A stretch of DNA of 64,000 nt from Nemertoderma westbladi. Its lineage: Eukaryota; Xenacoelomorpha; Nemertodermatida; Nemertodermatidae. A program made the translations under genes and the position numbers. Position 1 is the first letter of the stretch. Every line of letters starts with the position of its first letter. The stretch spans positions 1 through 64,000 of the forward strand of contig JAUCBJ010001040.1 in the NCBI GenBank assembly GCA_032718475.1, given 5' to 3'. Shown here in pieces: positions 1 through 9,586 of this stretch. The notes below the pieces were generated by a model. That model had not been told where the DNA came from and did no database searches. It saw only the letters and a list, made by a program, of their open reading frames with translations.

Positions 1-688
1 AGAAGCGTCTAGTGGCTAGTGATTGGCAGGGACTAACAACATCGGGATGCCTATAGGGTAGGTAGTAGAGCTGCCGTCTCTCTCTCTATGCAGAGTAGGC
101 CAACTCAAGTAATATGGGTGAATGGTTGTATGGCTTGCATCAATGGGACATTGTCCTGGTTTAGCTTGGTCAAGCTTACATGTTTGTAACTTTATTTCGG
201 AAATTTATTTACAGTTAATAAACAATTTAGAATAAAGACTATTATAAGAAGAATTAATACATACTAAATTAACTTTGGAAACATAAACTCATATGTAACA
301 CTGCATTATTACAGTTCAATAAATTTTGGTATACAAACAGACACGTTGTGGGTACCAGTAGTCCCGCTAATATACACTGAGGAGATCGAAGTAACGCAAA
401 TGTTAAAAATCCGAGTACTGTAGTTACAGAATTACAGTATGTCAATAAGAAAAAGTAGAGCAGTCATTGTGATAATATTAATTGCTGGTTGATTATTTTT
501 AAATTAAATTATACCAATGTAATATTGCAATGTAATACTTGTGTAATATTTTGTATTAATATTTAATAAATAATTAGTACTTCAAGATCTCAAAGCCATA
601 ACTTTGTGAATGAAGGGTGACAGATTCATTATTGTTTTCCTGTTAGCAGACCTGTAATAGACTAAATAATGGTTCTGCTTGCTCGCCC
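1..688. other. AT-rich non-coding stretch
   Basis: No frame longer than a few dozen codons and no recognisable motif was found. The sequence is AT-rich with short T and A runs. It ends at a hAT-like terminus next to a poly-G tract. Nothing here supports a gene. Confidence 0.6.
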
Positions 689-736
689 CAGTGGCGTATT
701 TAGGATTTGGTGAGGGGGGGGGGGGGGGGGGGGGGG
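689..736 (+). repeat. hAT-like terminus followed by 23-nt poly-G tract
   Basis: The stretch begins CAGTGGCGTATTTAGGATTT, which has the CAGNGGCG form usual at hAT and hAT-MITE ends, and runs into 23 consecutive G. A comparable terminus in opposite orientation, with a poly-C tract, lies at 63929-63980. No partner terminus or target duplication was found here, so it may be a solo end or a short MITE remnant. Confidence 0.45.
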
Positions 737-808
737 CAGAGATTGACCGCGTGGGCAAGGAGTAAGATAGACTCAGGGACTCAGCTTGAAAGCGGTGTGC
801 TAAAATGC

Positions 809-978
809 ACAATGAACAACAACGTGAAACAATGAGCAACAACGAGCAACAATGACCAACAACGAGCAACAATGAGTAACAACGATCAACAATGAGCAAC
901 AAGGAGCAACAATGAGCTACAACGAGCAACAATTAGCAACAATGACCAACAACGAGCAAAAACGAACAACAACGAGCG
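809..978. repeat. Minisatellite, ~10-bp CAACAAYGAG unit
   Basis: About 17 imperfect tandem copies of CAACAATGAG / CAACAACGAG. Alternation of AAT and AAC variants gives a 20-bp higher periodicity in places. The reverse strand is open through the array and produces a Cys/Leu/Val-rich repetitive reading, which is a by-product of the repeat rather than a gene. Confidence 0.85.
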
Positions 979-1366
979 AAGTTGTTGTACAATGGAGATA
1001 ACGGTCCCACTGGCTCCTTTCTAAGAATTTTCAGGCCATTTCTGAAAATTGTTCAAATGTGCCTTTAGGCCATCAAAAGGACCTCTCAATCTCTGGTCCA
1101 TCTATTAACCTATATATATTATTAACCTATCAGAAACCGTTCTCCTGTTCACTTGTTAAATGAAGGCTCAAATCCATATCTTGTCAATTTTTGGATATTG
1201 TCATTCTACTTATTACTATAATATTCTACTTGTTCTTTTTGCCAATTAATATTCTACACGTTTATAGTTTTCACCAAATATTCTACTGTTTAAAAAGCGT
1301 ATACACTATACAGTCCATACACACGATCTGACGTTATCAATTATTATACATTATTGTAATATTATA
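979..1366. other. AT-rich spacer, nothing recognised
   Basis: Low-complexity AT-rich sequence with a small repeated ATATTCTAC motif (around 1218, 1249 and 1278). No frame or RNA structure is supported. Confidence 0.5.
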
Positions 1367-1878
1367 ATGGAAGATTATATGTGTTCAATTGGAAGAGCGT
1401 TGAAGAAGTCCTGCGGAAACGACGCTCTAATGAATACAGGAAGTAAGAACGTTGACGATCAGGCCGTTTTAGCCAGCAGGACTGGTCTAAGTATTGATGA
1501 GGTTCAGAATATATGTACTCACCACGAACTGACGTACATGAAACATTTTTTTCAAATCTAGAAAGAAAGTGCTGTGATCCTTTCCAGAAGCACAAGAAAC
1601 CTGTAACGAAGTGTCTCTTGGTGATAGGTATTGATGATGTGAAGCTGGCCAAGATAATTCAACCATCCCTTAATAATATCCCGGGCAAGAAGGTTTGTCG
1701 CAGGTGTCGCAGTGATCTCAAATCGAATACACAGAATACACTGATAATTAATTCATCTGTGTTTGGTCAAGGACGACGAAGTTGTCTTAACGAAGCAAAA
1801 TCCGCATCTGCATATAGAGAATCTGAATGTGAAGATATAGATGATGGGAGCTCCTGTTCCGAATTTATAATTCCGTAA
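1367..1878 (+). pseudogene. Cys/His motif protein of unknown function, frameshifted
   Basis: Two overlapping frames (1367-1561 and 1513-1878) read as one protein if a single-nucleotide slip is placed in the T run at about 1544-1552. The first frame ends ICTHHELTYMKHFF and the second continues ERKCCDPFQKHKK and later PGKKVCRRCRSD. The ordered C-H-CC-H-C-C residues look like a zinc-binding module. I recall similar C..H, CCDP..HKK and PGKK.C..C strings in uncharacterised proteins of aquatic invertebrates, but I cannot name a family or function. Downstream it abuts a truncated LINE with no spacer of note, so it may be a host fragment captured next to the LINE or part of another mobile element. 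The frameshift suggests decay, unless it is a sequencing slip in the homopolymer. Confidence 0.4.
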
Positions 1879-1915
1879 TAAGTTCCGTAATATATGTAAA
1901 AGCACAAACTCAATT

Positions 1916-4425
1916 GTGGCTAATCACTTAAACATAGATGCTAAACATCTGGGTGGAGATTTTACCTACCGCAAGGGAAAAACTTGGGTGTCTGAAATTG
2001 ACCAGTGCATCACAACATCGAGTACTATACGGATGGTTTCATCTATTACTGTAGACCAATCTCGCGGGATGTCTGACCATTCACCATTACAAGTCAGGTT
2101 AATACTAAACGAGAGGTCGGTCGACATACAGCATCTTATACAGCACAGCGCGGATTTGGGCACCATATGGAATCATCAATGTGATAATCTAGTGAAAAAA
2201 GGACCAAGTCATAAAATCACAAACATTGAATCATTCTCCGCTACCATGGAAACCATAGCGCCACCATCACTAACTCAGGTTGATGGGCCGGTTGGTATCG
2301 ACCAGATAGAGGAAATTAGTGATATATCGACTACACTAATGTGTGATATCGCTAGAGCCAACCGCCGCCGCCACCCTAAACCCCCGGTTAACCCTGACGA
2401 GTACGACGAACTCGCAGAAATGTCTCGTTGGGAACAAATATTAAACGACAATGACCCGAAAACAATCTGGTCCGCCATAGACTGGAAAGGGAATTTTTGT
2501 GAAGGTAACAAATAAGATGATGTAACCGCCGACCCCTCTCAAGTATCACCAAGTGATATGGAGTTCAAAAACCACTTCGAAACCCTTTTCCGCGAACCGA
2601 CAAACTCAGCGCAGAGCTCCACAGATGATTTTGCTTCCACGCCGTACATTGCCAGTTTAGACGATCCCTTCTCTGAAGTAGAACTCGCCGAAGCGATGAG
2701 TGAAGTAAAAACGGCGAAATCTTATATCGGAATAAGTCTAGGCTTATTTTTGGCCCTTCCCGGGCAATGGTTATTAATGTGTTTGGCAGTGTTTAATGTA
2801 ATATTTAAGTTTTCGTGTTATCCGGTTGCATGGGGCTGCAATAAACTTATTGTATTGTTTAAAAAATCTGGATCCAGAATGTGTTGCGGGAATTATAGAG
2901 GCATCTCTATAATGGACTCATTGGCGAAAATGTACGATTTATTGCTTAATAATCGCCTTAAAAAATGGTGCTGTTTGGATAAATGCCAAGCGGGCGGGTT
3001 GCCAGGTTGCGGGTGCTTAGAGCAAATCATGACGTTACGTCTACTAATAGACCTTGCAATTTTCAAAAAAGTAAAGTTATTTGTGCTGTTCGTGGATTTC
3101 AGCAAAGCCTACGACCGTGTACCTAGACAGTCCCTACTAAGCTATTTAAAGTCATTGGGCTGTGGTAGAACAATGTTACTGGCTATCCAAGCAGTATATA
3201 AATGTACTCCTGCAATTTTGAAGTCCGCAGTAATTGTAATGGCTCTTGGTGTCTGTCAAGGTGCCCCTACAAGTAGTATCTTATTCTGTTTGTATCTTGA
3301 GCGGTTAGTGAGAATGGTTAAAAAGTGCAATTACGACAGACGGTTTTATTGGAGCCATTCATATTATGTTGTTAATGGATGATACTATATTGCTTGCTAC
3401 CTCACGAGAAAATTTACTTAAAAAATGTGACAAGTTGTGTGAGTTTTGTAATCTCTCTAGGATGCAAATTAACACGAAAAAAACAAATTTTTTCATAGTG
3501 AACGGAAGTAAGACTGACCGTATGCCTATTATTTCACACAACAATTTCACACATTATTTTACAGAGGATGGAAAAATATCGTCCACCTTTAAAATTCTAG
3601 AACACAAGTTTGAAGAAACGGCAAACAAGTTTAATATTTTTTGTGCGGTTCACTCATCTATGCCATTCATATTTAAGAAACGGGTACTAGAATCAGCTAT
3701 TCTATCTGGTCTATTATATGCATCCGAAAGTTGGCTCACCAACGATTTTAAAATGGTAGAGAGGTTTTATATACGTATGGTTATGGTTAAGTCGCTAGCA
3801 CATGTCCGAGACCAAACCCCAAACGATATTTGTATGATTGAATTAGGTATGCTCCCTATTCTAGAACGCATACTCAATCAAAGCTAGAAAACATTTTTAT
3901 GCTAAAGTCCAAAAAAGCCACCCGGATACCCCAGTCCGACAAGCATTTGAACTGTGTAAATCTGCTAACAGTCCTGGTTACAATCTCTTGCTCAAAGCTT
4001 CAACGGACTCTCCTTCACTGGATAGTTTGAAGTTACTGGTTTTGAACAGACCATAATCTGCCACAAAATTTTTTACGTACCGAGCTACTCTGAACCCTGA
4101 GTTGTCTATCCACCCGATTTACACCGCTACGAAACCTTATATACCAGATTACCAACGGGTTGCCTTTACCCGCATCCGTCTGATGAGTCACAGACTCCGC
4201 GTTGAAACCGGCCGTTGGACGAGAACTCCTCGTTCGGATAGAACTTGCCCCTGTGATAGCTCATCTGCCCAAGATGAATTACACGTTATGTTAACCTGCC
4301 CCCTCACTGCTGATATACGTACTAAATTTAACACTCTAGACTTTAGCGACTATAAAAGCCTTGTAAGCTACAGTGGCAGTGCGATTTGTGAGTACGTTTT
4401 AAACGTACTGGAAGAACTTAAATAA
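1916..4425 (+). mobile_element. Decayed non-LTR retrotransposon (endonuclease tail, RT, C-terminal zinc knuckle)
   Basis: The element is 5'-truncated inside the apurinic endonuclease: the first frame (1916-2515) carries SEIDQC and GMSDHSPLQVRL, the end of that domain, then the linker RWEQILNDNDPKTIW. The RT occupies 2558-3382, with CCGNYRGISIMDSLAKMYD, LFVLFVDFSKAYDRVPR and GVCQGAPTSS. The active-site box reads LLMDDTILLAT and lies in another frame (3366-3887), so a frameshift separates the palm subdomains. A stop-ridden linker leads to 4102-4425, where CPCDSSSAQDELHVMLTC forms a C-C-H-C knuckle. Several stops and shifts make it a pseudogene. The C-terminal knuckle and the absence of RNase H fit the Jockey/CR1/RTE assemblage; the clade is not certain. 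It acted as an RNA-templated, target-primed reverse transcriptase when intact. Confidence 0.8.
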
Positions 4426-4439
4426 AATGGTTTTGAGCC

Positions 4440-4552
4440 TAATAGTAAATAGTAAATATTTTCAATTTGAGCCAGATGGTAAATATTTTTCAATTTGAGC
4501 CATATGGTAAATATTTTCAATTTGAGCCTAATGGTAATTATTTTCAGTTTCA
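4440..4552 (+). repeat. Short tandem 3' tail of the LINE
   Basis: About four copies of a 25-bp unit of the form ATGGTAAATATTTTCAATTT followed by GAGCC, directly after the LINE stop codon. Simple tandem 3' tails are typical of several non-LTR clades, so this probably marks the 3' end of the element at 1916-4425. Confidence 0.65.
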
Positions 4553-5188
4553 TAAAAGTTAAAACTAATTATTCAATTACTGGTATATTGTTTGCATTGA
4601 TTGATATTGTGTATAATGTACATATTACGAAATTTATTATGATGTATTTAATTAGGAACATGGAAAATATACCGCGCTCCAGGCGCTACTTATCTTATCT
4701 ATGTATGTACTGTATAAGGTAATTGTGATAGGGAAAATACACCGAGTTATTTGTAAGCTGTCAATCTAAAGTACAAATATAGGGTTGCAGGTTGGGTTAT
4801 ATATAAGGTTGGGATAAGTTGATAGGGAAATCCCAGGAGTGGTCATGTGTCTACATACTGAATGGTATAATTGGATTAGGTAGGTTACATAGGATTATGA
4901 GGTATCTACTTAAAGCGCATGGTTAGGTAGAATGCAACATAATGATAGCAGTCTACATATTGGTTAAGGTGATGGGTTGCCGGGGAATTTTTACAGAGTA
5001 AGAACAAGAAACAGAAAAACCAAGACACAAACAAACAGGAAGATAGGGGAAAAGCACATAAAAACCCCGGAAATTTGCTATAGAGGGCACCGTAGTTGTG
5101 TAAGATATAGAATATAGGGTGTATTATATAAAACGTTGGGTTTAGATTGCTGGTCTTGCTACGTTAAGTGGGGGGTTGTATGTATAGG
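4553..5188. other. AT-rich spacer, nothing recognised
   Basis: Contains short unstructured frames only. The motif GGTTGGGTTATATATAAGGTT near 4790 is a local imperfect repeat. No gene, RNA or transposon end is supported. Confidence 0.5.
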
Positions 5189-5304
5189 AAATGGGAAAAT
5201 TATCTTCCAATATCGAAATGTTGAATAATGTTAATTTTCTAATCGCAACTCTTTGAATTATGCTTTGCTAATTTTAGAGTTTGCGAGTGGATACCGGCAA
5301 TATG
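5189..5304 (+). repeat. 116-bp partial copy of the segment at 6360-6475
   Basis: Starts AATGGGAAAATTATC and ends GATACCGGCAATATGCT. It matches 6360-6475 and about 40454-40564 with very few substitutions. It sits immediately before copy A of the 1.85-kb repeat, as a detached internal piece in the same orientation. Confidence 0.8.
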
Positions 5305-5479
5305 CTTTATTTTAAAAAGATTTTTCTTTTATTCTCAACACAATGCCACTTTCTGTAAGAGATAAAATCTAAAATTAAAAAAAAAAAAATTTTCATTCAC
5401 CCCTAATGGATATGTGAATTATTCAAAATTTTGATATTTATAGTTAAGTTTTGGTTTGATTTTTTAACTTATCACTTAT

Positions 5480-5594
5480 CTGTATATCCACACTTTTGAT
5501 GCTGCCATCTGTTGCATTCATCGCACTGCAAAGCCTGCTGATGAACTGTCACTTCTCTGATACACACAACGCACGTGTCGGGGTTGGGCATCAT
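5480..5594 (-). pseudogene. PHD-like zinc finger first exon, splice donor destroyed (copy A)
   Basis: Reading from the start codon at 5594 the minus strand gives PDTCVVCIREVTVHQQALQC followed by DECNRWQHQKCGYT. The C-C, C-C and H-C spacing and the Trp before the His are typical of a PHD finger, which usually binds histone H3 tails. The exon would end at 5480, where copy B has CAG followed by GTAAGT; here the donor is ATAAGT, so splicing should fail. Two residue changes separate it from copy B (H/R and Q/R). Such exons are found fused to MULE/FLYWCH transposase genes as well as in host genes; downstream exons are not visible here. Confidence 0.55.
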
Positions 5595-6570
5595 AAAGAA
5601 AATCGAATTACAAAGTGAGACAAATTTTAAAAGCAAGAAACCAAAATGAACAACTTGAGACAGCTTAAATAGCAAAATATTTAAAAGCGAAAATAACTAG
5701 CCAAGCAAGTGAAAATGAGCAATGCTGGAAGCAGTGGGTGGTAGAGATAGCACACAGCCTGTCCACTTTATCTTGAACTGAACCAATCATATTAAGCACA
5801 ACGGAATGACTCACTTTTCTTCTTGTTTAGATAGAGGCGTAACAAACAGGACTAGTTAAGTTAGAGGCGTAATGATGGCCTCCTGTTCCAGCTTATTCTT
5901 TACAGTTTACACGCAATCAAATATCCCCATCTTGTATGTCATGTAAGGAAGGTAGCAAAGTGTAGCTTGGTATACAAAGAAAGTAAAATATTGTAAAAAA
6001 TAGTGAAAAATATTGCAATATTATCGCTACAACAAATGAATTAAACATATTTTCACTGCAGAGTCAGCAAATCAATAATGTTCGCTGATAATATTAACGA
6101 GAGTAAGCGTCACCCAACAACTATTATATGCATTATGACACTATAAATAAAATACGTTACTCCAACCTAGGATATCTTCGGACTACCTTTTGTTGTATAT
6201 ACCATATATCTAAAAATGTGTTTTTCTGCATCAGTTAAAATGTCAGTATTCTTTCGGTTAATATACATTTTTGGAATTTCAATACGATTGATATTCTATT
6301 TGGTTAAATTTCGCACCATTTACATTTTGCTCTATATCCAATGCAACATAATGGAAAGAATGGGAAAATTATCTTCCAATATCGAAATGTTGAATAATGT
6401 TAATTTTCTAATCGCAACTCTTTGAATTATGCTCTGCTAATTTTAGAGTTTGCGAGTGGATACCGGCAATATGCTGTCTCCTTATCTATTGTAAACACCC
6501 AATACTCTAGGACTTCTAGTAACGAATGGTCTGATACAAACTTTATTACAAGGTGGGACATGTTGTGGAG

Positions 6571-6584
6571 TGGAGTTGTTCTTA
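6571..6584 (+). repeat. Left copy of 14-bp target-site duplication of the RTE-like LINE
   Basis: TGGAGTTGTTCTTA occurs at 6571-6584 and again at 8989-9002, on each side of the LINE. It occurs once at 40662-40675 in the unoccupied repeat copy B. This is direct evidence of the insertion event. Confidence 0.9.
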
Positions 6585-8988
6585 CTACTACTACTACTAG
6601 GATCGGCATGCTGCATTGCAGCTGCATTTTTAAGAATGCTGTGCCGGCTTGTCAACAAAATTGCACCGCCACAACTCCCTATCACCCATGACATTTGCTA
6701 GATCATCCGCATCTTTAAGGCCAGTGTCCTTTAAGATGCGTCTCAAGAAAGTCATGGGCTGTCCACCATGCTTATTCACTCCATGAGGCTGCCAAAGTAC
6801 AAGATTGTGCACTGGCTGGTCCTCACGGCGAAAGCAATGTCCTGCAAAGCGGAGGCGATTTTGTTCTAGTGTCAAGCTTGGGGGAACCAATGAGACACCT
6901 CCAATGTTATATAGTGTCTGGTTGGAGATGTGTGCATTGTACTTGACACAATGTACCCGGCGTAGCATTCTTGTGAATGTGCCATCCAGAGATTTGGTGT
7001 CCTCAGCAGTTAGAGCCCAGCATGGACTCCCGTAGAGGAGTACTGGAACTACTGCTGCTCTAAATAATCGGACCTTAAGTTTCCGATTAATTCTAGGTGA
7101 CTTCCAAATCCTGGAAAGCCTATTCAAGGCTGCCCATGCCTTTCCCTTACGTATTCGAAGGTCCTCACCTGACTTCCGGATCCATGATCCCAGGTAACAG
7201 AAGTCGTCCACATGCTCAAGCATACCATCCTTTGAGCTTATGCTCATCCGATCAGAGACTTGCTGAGGACTTTCAAAGTTAACTGTCAGAATTTTGGTCT
7301 TTCTGGAGTTAATAAAAAGACCAACACTAGAAGCAGCATGTTCTAATGAGCTGAGGAGCCGCTGGGCTCCCTCTAATGATTCTGAGAGTACTCCTAAGTC
7401 ATCAGCAAAGTCTAGATCAGTTAGGTACTTGGCAGGATTTCCTCGACTTCTGGAGCCAGTAGGTGGAGTTATCATCACCCCATCATCATTATGATGATCT
7501 AAGGACATGCGTAGAACATAGTCAACCACAATAATGAACAAGAATGGTGCAAGTGTGTCTCCTTGGAGGACGCCCCATAACACTTCAAATGGTTCTGTGT
7601 CACCGTCAACAGTAGACACAAATGTTGTCGAACCATCGTATACTGATCTGATTGCTGCAATAATTTCATCAGGAATCCCATACAATGAAAGTATGCTGAA
7701 CATACGTGAGCGAGAGACTGAATCAAAGGCCTTGAAGAAGTCAACAAAGATAACAGCCAGATGCCTGTCTTTCTTTTTTGATAACTCTTCAATTATCCTT
7801 CTAAGTGCCAAAATGGGCTCCATGGTCCCACGACCTTTACGGAACCCATTCTGATTTCCACGTAGCAGTCTCTCAATGGGATCCCTGATGCGATTTAATA
7901 GAATTCTATTGTATAGTTTTGCAGCAATCGAGATCAATGAGATTCCCCGAAAAGAACCATAGAGTGTTAGGTTGCCCTTCTTGGGAACTGGCACCAACTT
8001 ATTTGTTTTCATTTCTTGTGGGACTCTTGTTGTACGGTACATGTCTACTATGATGGGATAGATGAGCTTTAAACACTCAGGTATTTTAAAGACCTCAGGG
8101 GGAACACCATCTACTCCACTGGCACGATTGGTCTTAATGCTCTTTGCAGCAGCCTTCACTTCTGCAAAGGAGATATCGCCAATGGGAATATCTGGGAGTA
8201 CAGACTCAGACACTTTTACTTCTATAAAGTTATCAGGCAATACCCTGTCATTATTGAGGAGCTTTTCAAAGTGGGCTTTCCAACCATTGAGGCGATCGGC
8301 TGGTGATTCAGCCTTAACCTTGGTGGTTGGTTGGCTTTTCCGCCCAGTAAGCAGATTGATCGATTTCCATGCCTGGGATGATTGCCTGCTGTCGTCAGCA
8401 TCATTGATGGCATCAACCTGTTGGTTTATTAGCTCCTGTAGATTAACAGAGTACTGCCTGTTCAGGGACCTAGATGCAGCTTTAACTGCATTCTTGGCCG
8501 CTGTAGTCTGTTTGAGTCGGGACTCTTTCTGCGCCTTATGAAGGTCATTTCGGCACTTCTGAATTTTGTTGTCAGTCCAGGGGGCCCTTTTCCTGTTTCG
8601 AGGGTATACAGGAACTGTTTCTGCAGCTGCTAACTTAACTGCTTCTGTAAAGGCAGTATAGCCCTCACAGTGATCTGCCGCCTCAGAGGCAAGAGCCTCA
8701 TACCTGTTGCTCAGCTGTAGTGTGAAGCTGGATCTCACACTTGGCTGTTGCAACAGAGAGGACCAGTCATGCCGTGGCAAGGCAGATTTCGTTGTTCTGC
8801 TAGCACGCAGACTAAGTCTTACCTTGGCCACAATAAGGCGGTGATCACTGGAGAAGGGTCGAAGTGTAAATGCATTACAGTCTTGTATAGAGCTCCTGTA
8901 TTTCCTACGAAACAGAATATGGTCTATCTGGGACTTGTGACCACTGGGTCCACTATGAGTCCATAGCTTTCCAGTTCGCTTCTTGAAC
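6585..8988 (-). mobile_element. RTE-like non-LTR retrotransposon, 5'-truncated, with TSD and (TAG)n tail
   Basis: The 2,404-bp insertion lies within dispersed repeat copy A between two 14-bp direct repeats. Its 3' end, on the minus strand, is a short (TAG)n tail just before the left repeat, as expected for RTE-type elements that end in simple trinucleotides. The 5' end is truncated inside the endonuclease domain, the usual result of incomplete target-primed reverse transcription. It holds one long open frame. Confidence 0.9.
6630..8987 (-). CDS. Endonuclease tail plus reverse transcriptase of RTE-like LINE (5' partial)
   Basis: The frame stays open from the truncation point at 8987 to the stop at 6630, about 785 codons; the first in-frame ATG-like start inside it is near 8831. 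The N-terminal residues SGPSGHKSQIDHILFRR and FSSDHRLIVAKVRL are the end of the endonuclease. RT motifs in order: NRASGVDGVPPEVFK, LTLYGSFRGISLISIAAKLY, LAVIFVDFFKAFDSV, WGVLQGDTLAPFLF and YLTDLDFADDLGVL (FADD instead of the commoner YADD). The C-terminal part has LRFAGHCFRREDQPVH and GGQPMTFLRRIL, common in RTE-type proteins. No internal stop or frameshift was seen, so the insertion is young. The product would nick DNA and copy its own RNA, but without a complete endonuclease or 5' end it should not be autonomous. Confidence 0.9.
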   Translation of the reverse strand, partial: FKKRTGKLWTHSGPSGHKSQIDHILFRRKYRSSIQDCNAFTLRPFSSDHRLIVAKVRLSLRASRTTKSALPRHDWSSLLQQPSVRSSFTLQLSNRYEALASEAADHCEGYTAFTEAVKLAAAETVPVYPRNRKRAPWTDNKIQKCRNDLHKAQKESRLKQTTAAKNAVKAASRSLNRQYSVNLQELINQQVDAINDADDSRQSSQAWKSINLLTGRKSQPTTKVKAESPADRLNGWKAHFEKLLNNDRVLPDNFIEVKVSESVLPDIPIGDISFAEVKAAAKSIKTNRASGVDGVPPEVFKIPECLKLIYPIIVDMYRTTRVPQEMKTNKLVPVPKKGNLTLYGSFRGISLISIAAKLYNRILLNRIRDPIERLLRGNQNGFRKGRGTMEPILALRRIIEELSKKKDRHLAVIFVDFFKAFDSVSRSRMFSILSLYGIPDEIIAAIRSVYDGSTTFVSTVDGDTEPFEVLWGVLQGDTLAPFLFIIVVDYVLRMSLDHHNDDGVMITPPTGSRSRGNPAKYLTDLDFADDLGVLSESLEGAQRLLSSLEHAASSVGLFINSRKTKILTVNFESPQQVSDRMSISSKDGMLEHVDDFCYLGSWIRKSGEDLRIRKGKAWAALNRLSRIWKSPRINRKLKVRLFRAAVVPVLLYGSPCWALTAEDTKSLDGTFTRMLRRVHCVKYNAHISNQTLYNIGGVSLVPPSLTLEQNRLRFAGHCFRREDQPVHNLVLWQPHGVNKHGGQPMTFLRRILKDTGLKDADDLANVMGDRELWRCNFVDKPAQHS

Positions 8989-9258
8989 TGGAGTTGTTCT
9001 TAATTAAACATAGTCAATAAACGCTACAATATAATCTAGTTAATTAAATCAATATATAAGCACTTATTTATACTACTACTAGTACTACTGGTACTGGTAG
9101 GAAAAGACGCGGGAATATCACCTCCACACCATTTTCCATAAGGTCTGCTACCCGTGGTAGTGGAGTAATTACTTAGTACAACACCTCCAATAAGACGGAA
9201 GTATAAGAAACTGGAAACCTTTTCAACACCGAAAAGATCTTCCAATTTCTCGAAGCGA

Positions 9259-9585
9259 GTGAAAACCTTCATGAATACTGCCGAAACTCTGTTTTATCAG
9301 TTTCGAGCAAGAGCTGGGTCTGTAGAAAATGAAATGGGAACTATACATAAATCCTATTACAGCAGTAATTTTAAGAAAGTGGATGCTGCCAATATGCCAC
9401 CACCACCACCTACTACTGCCGATGACGATTTACCATCAACCAGTGCGGACAATCAACCCGAAATAGTCTTTCCCTCACCCCCAAGATCGAGATTGTGGCG
9501 CACCTTGGCTATGGAGTATACCCAAACAGACATACAAATTCATCCTGGTGGTCCTTTAGGTCTACAACAAAGTAAAGAAACACAG
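9259..9585 (+). CDS. Unrecognised proline-rich reading frame in dispersed repeat copy A
   Basis: Shared with copy B (40924 onward) over about 110 residues, including QFRARAGSVENEMGTIHK, a Pro run (PPPPPTTADDDLPSTSA) and FPSPPRSRLWRTLAMEYT. The frame then runs into the GC-rich tandem repeat, where it loses similarity. No family is recognised. Conservation of the frame between two copies, with a codon-sized indel in the Pro/Thr run, is weak support for past coding. The opposite strand is also open here, so the strand is uncertain. Confidence 0.25.
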
Positions 9586-9586
9586 A

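Larger units (their letters stand above)
5303..9585. mobile_element. Copy A of a 1.85-kb dispersed repeat carrying a PHD exon, split by a LINE
   Basis: Segments 5303-6584 and 9003-9585 together match copy B (39396-41244) at high identity with small indels. The split is caused by the RTE-like LINE at 6585-8988. The repeat contains a PHD-finger exon on the minus strand near its left end and a poly-A run at about 5376-5389. After 9585 copies A and B diverge abruptly. No terminal inverted repeats or target duplications were found, so it could be a fragment of a larger transposon (PHD fingers occur in some MULE-type transposase genes) or a segmental duplicate of a host promoter and first exon. Confidence 0.7.

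Noticed and set aside
582-932. Leu/Cys-rich minus-strand frame
   Set aside because: It is produced by the CAACAAYGAG minisatellite and the poly-G tract (as a Pro run).
7294-8541. Plus-strand frames at 7534-7854 and 8062-8541
   Set aside because: They are antisense to the LINE reverse transcriptase on the minus strand, whose motifs are all in order.
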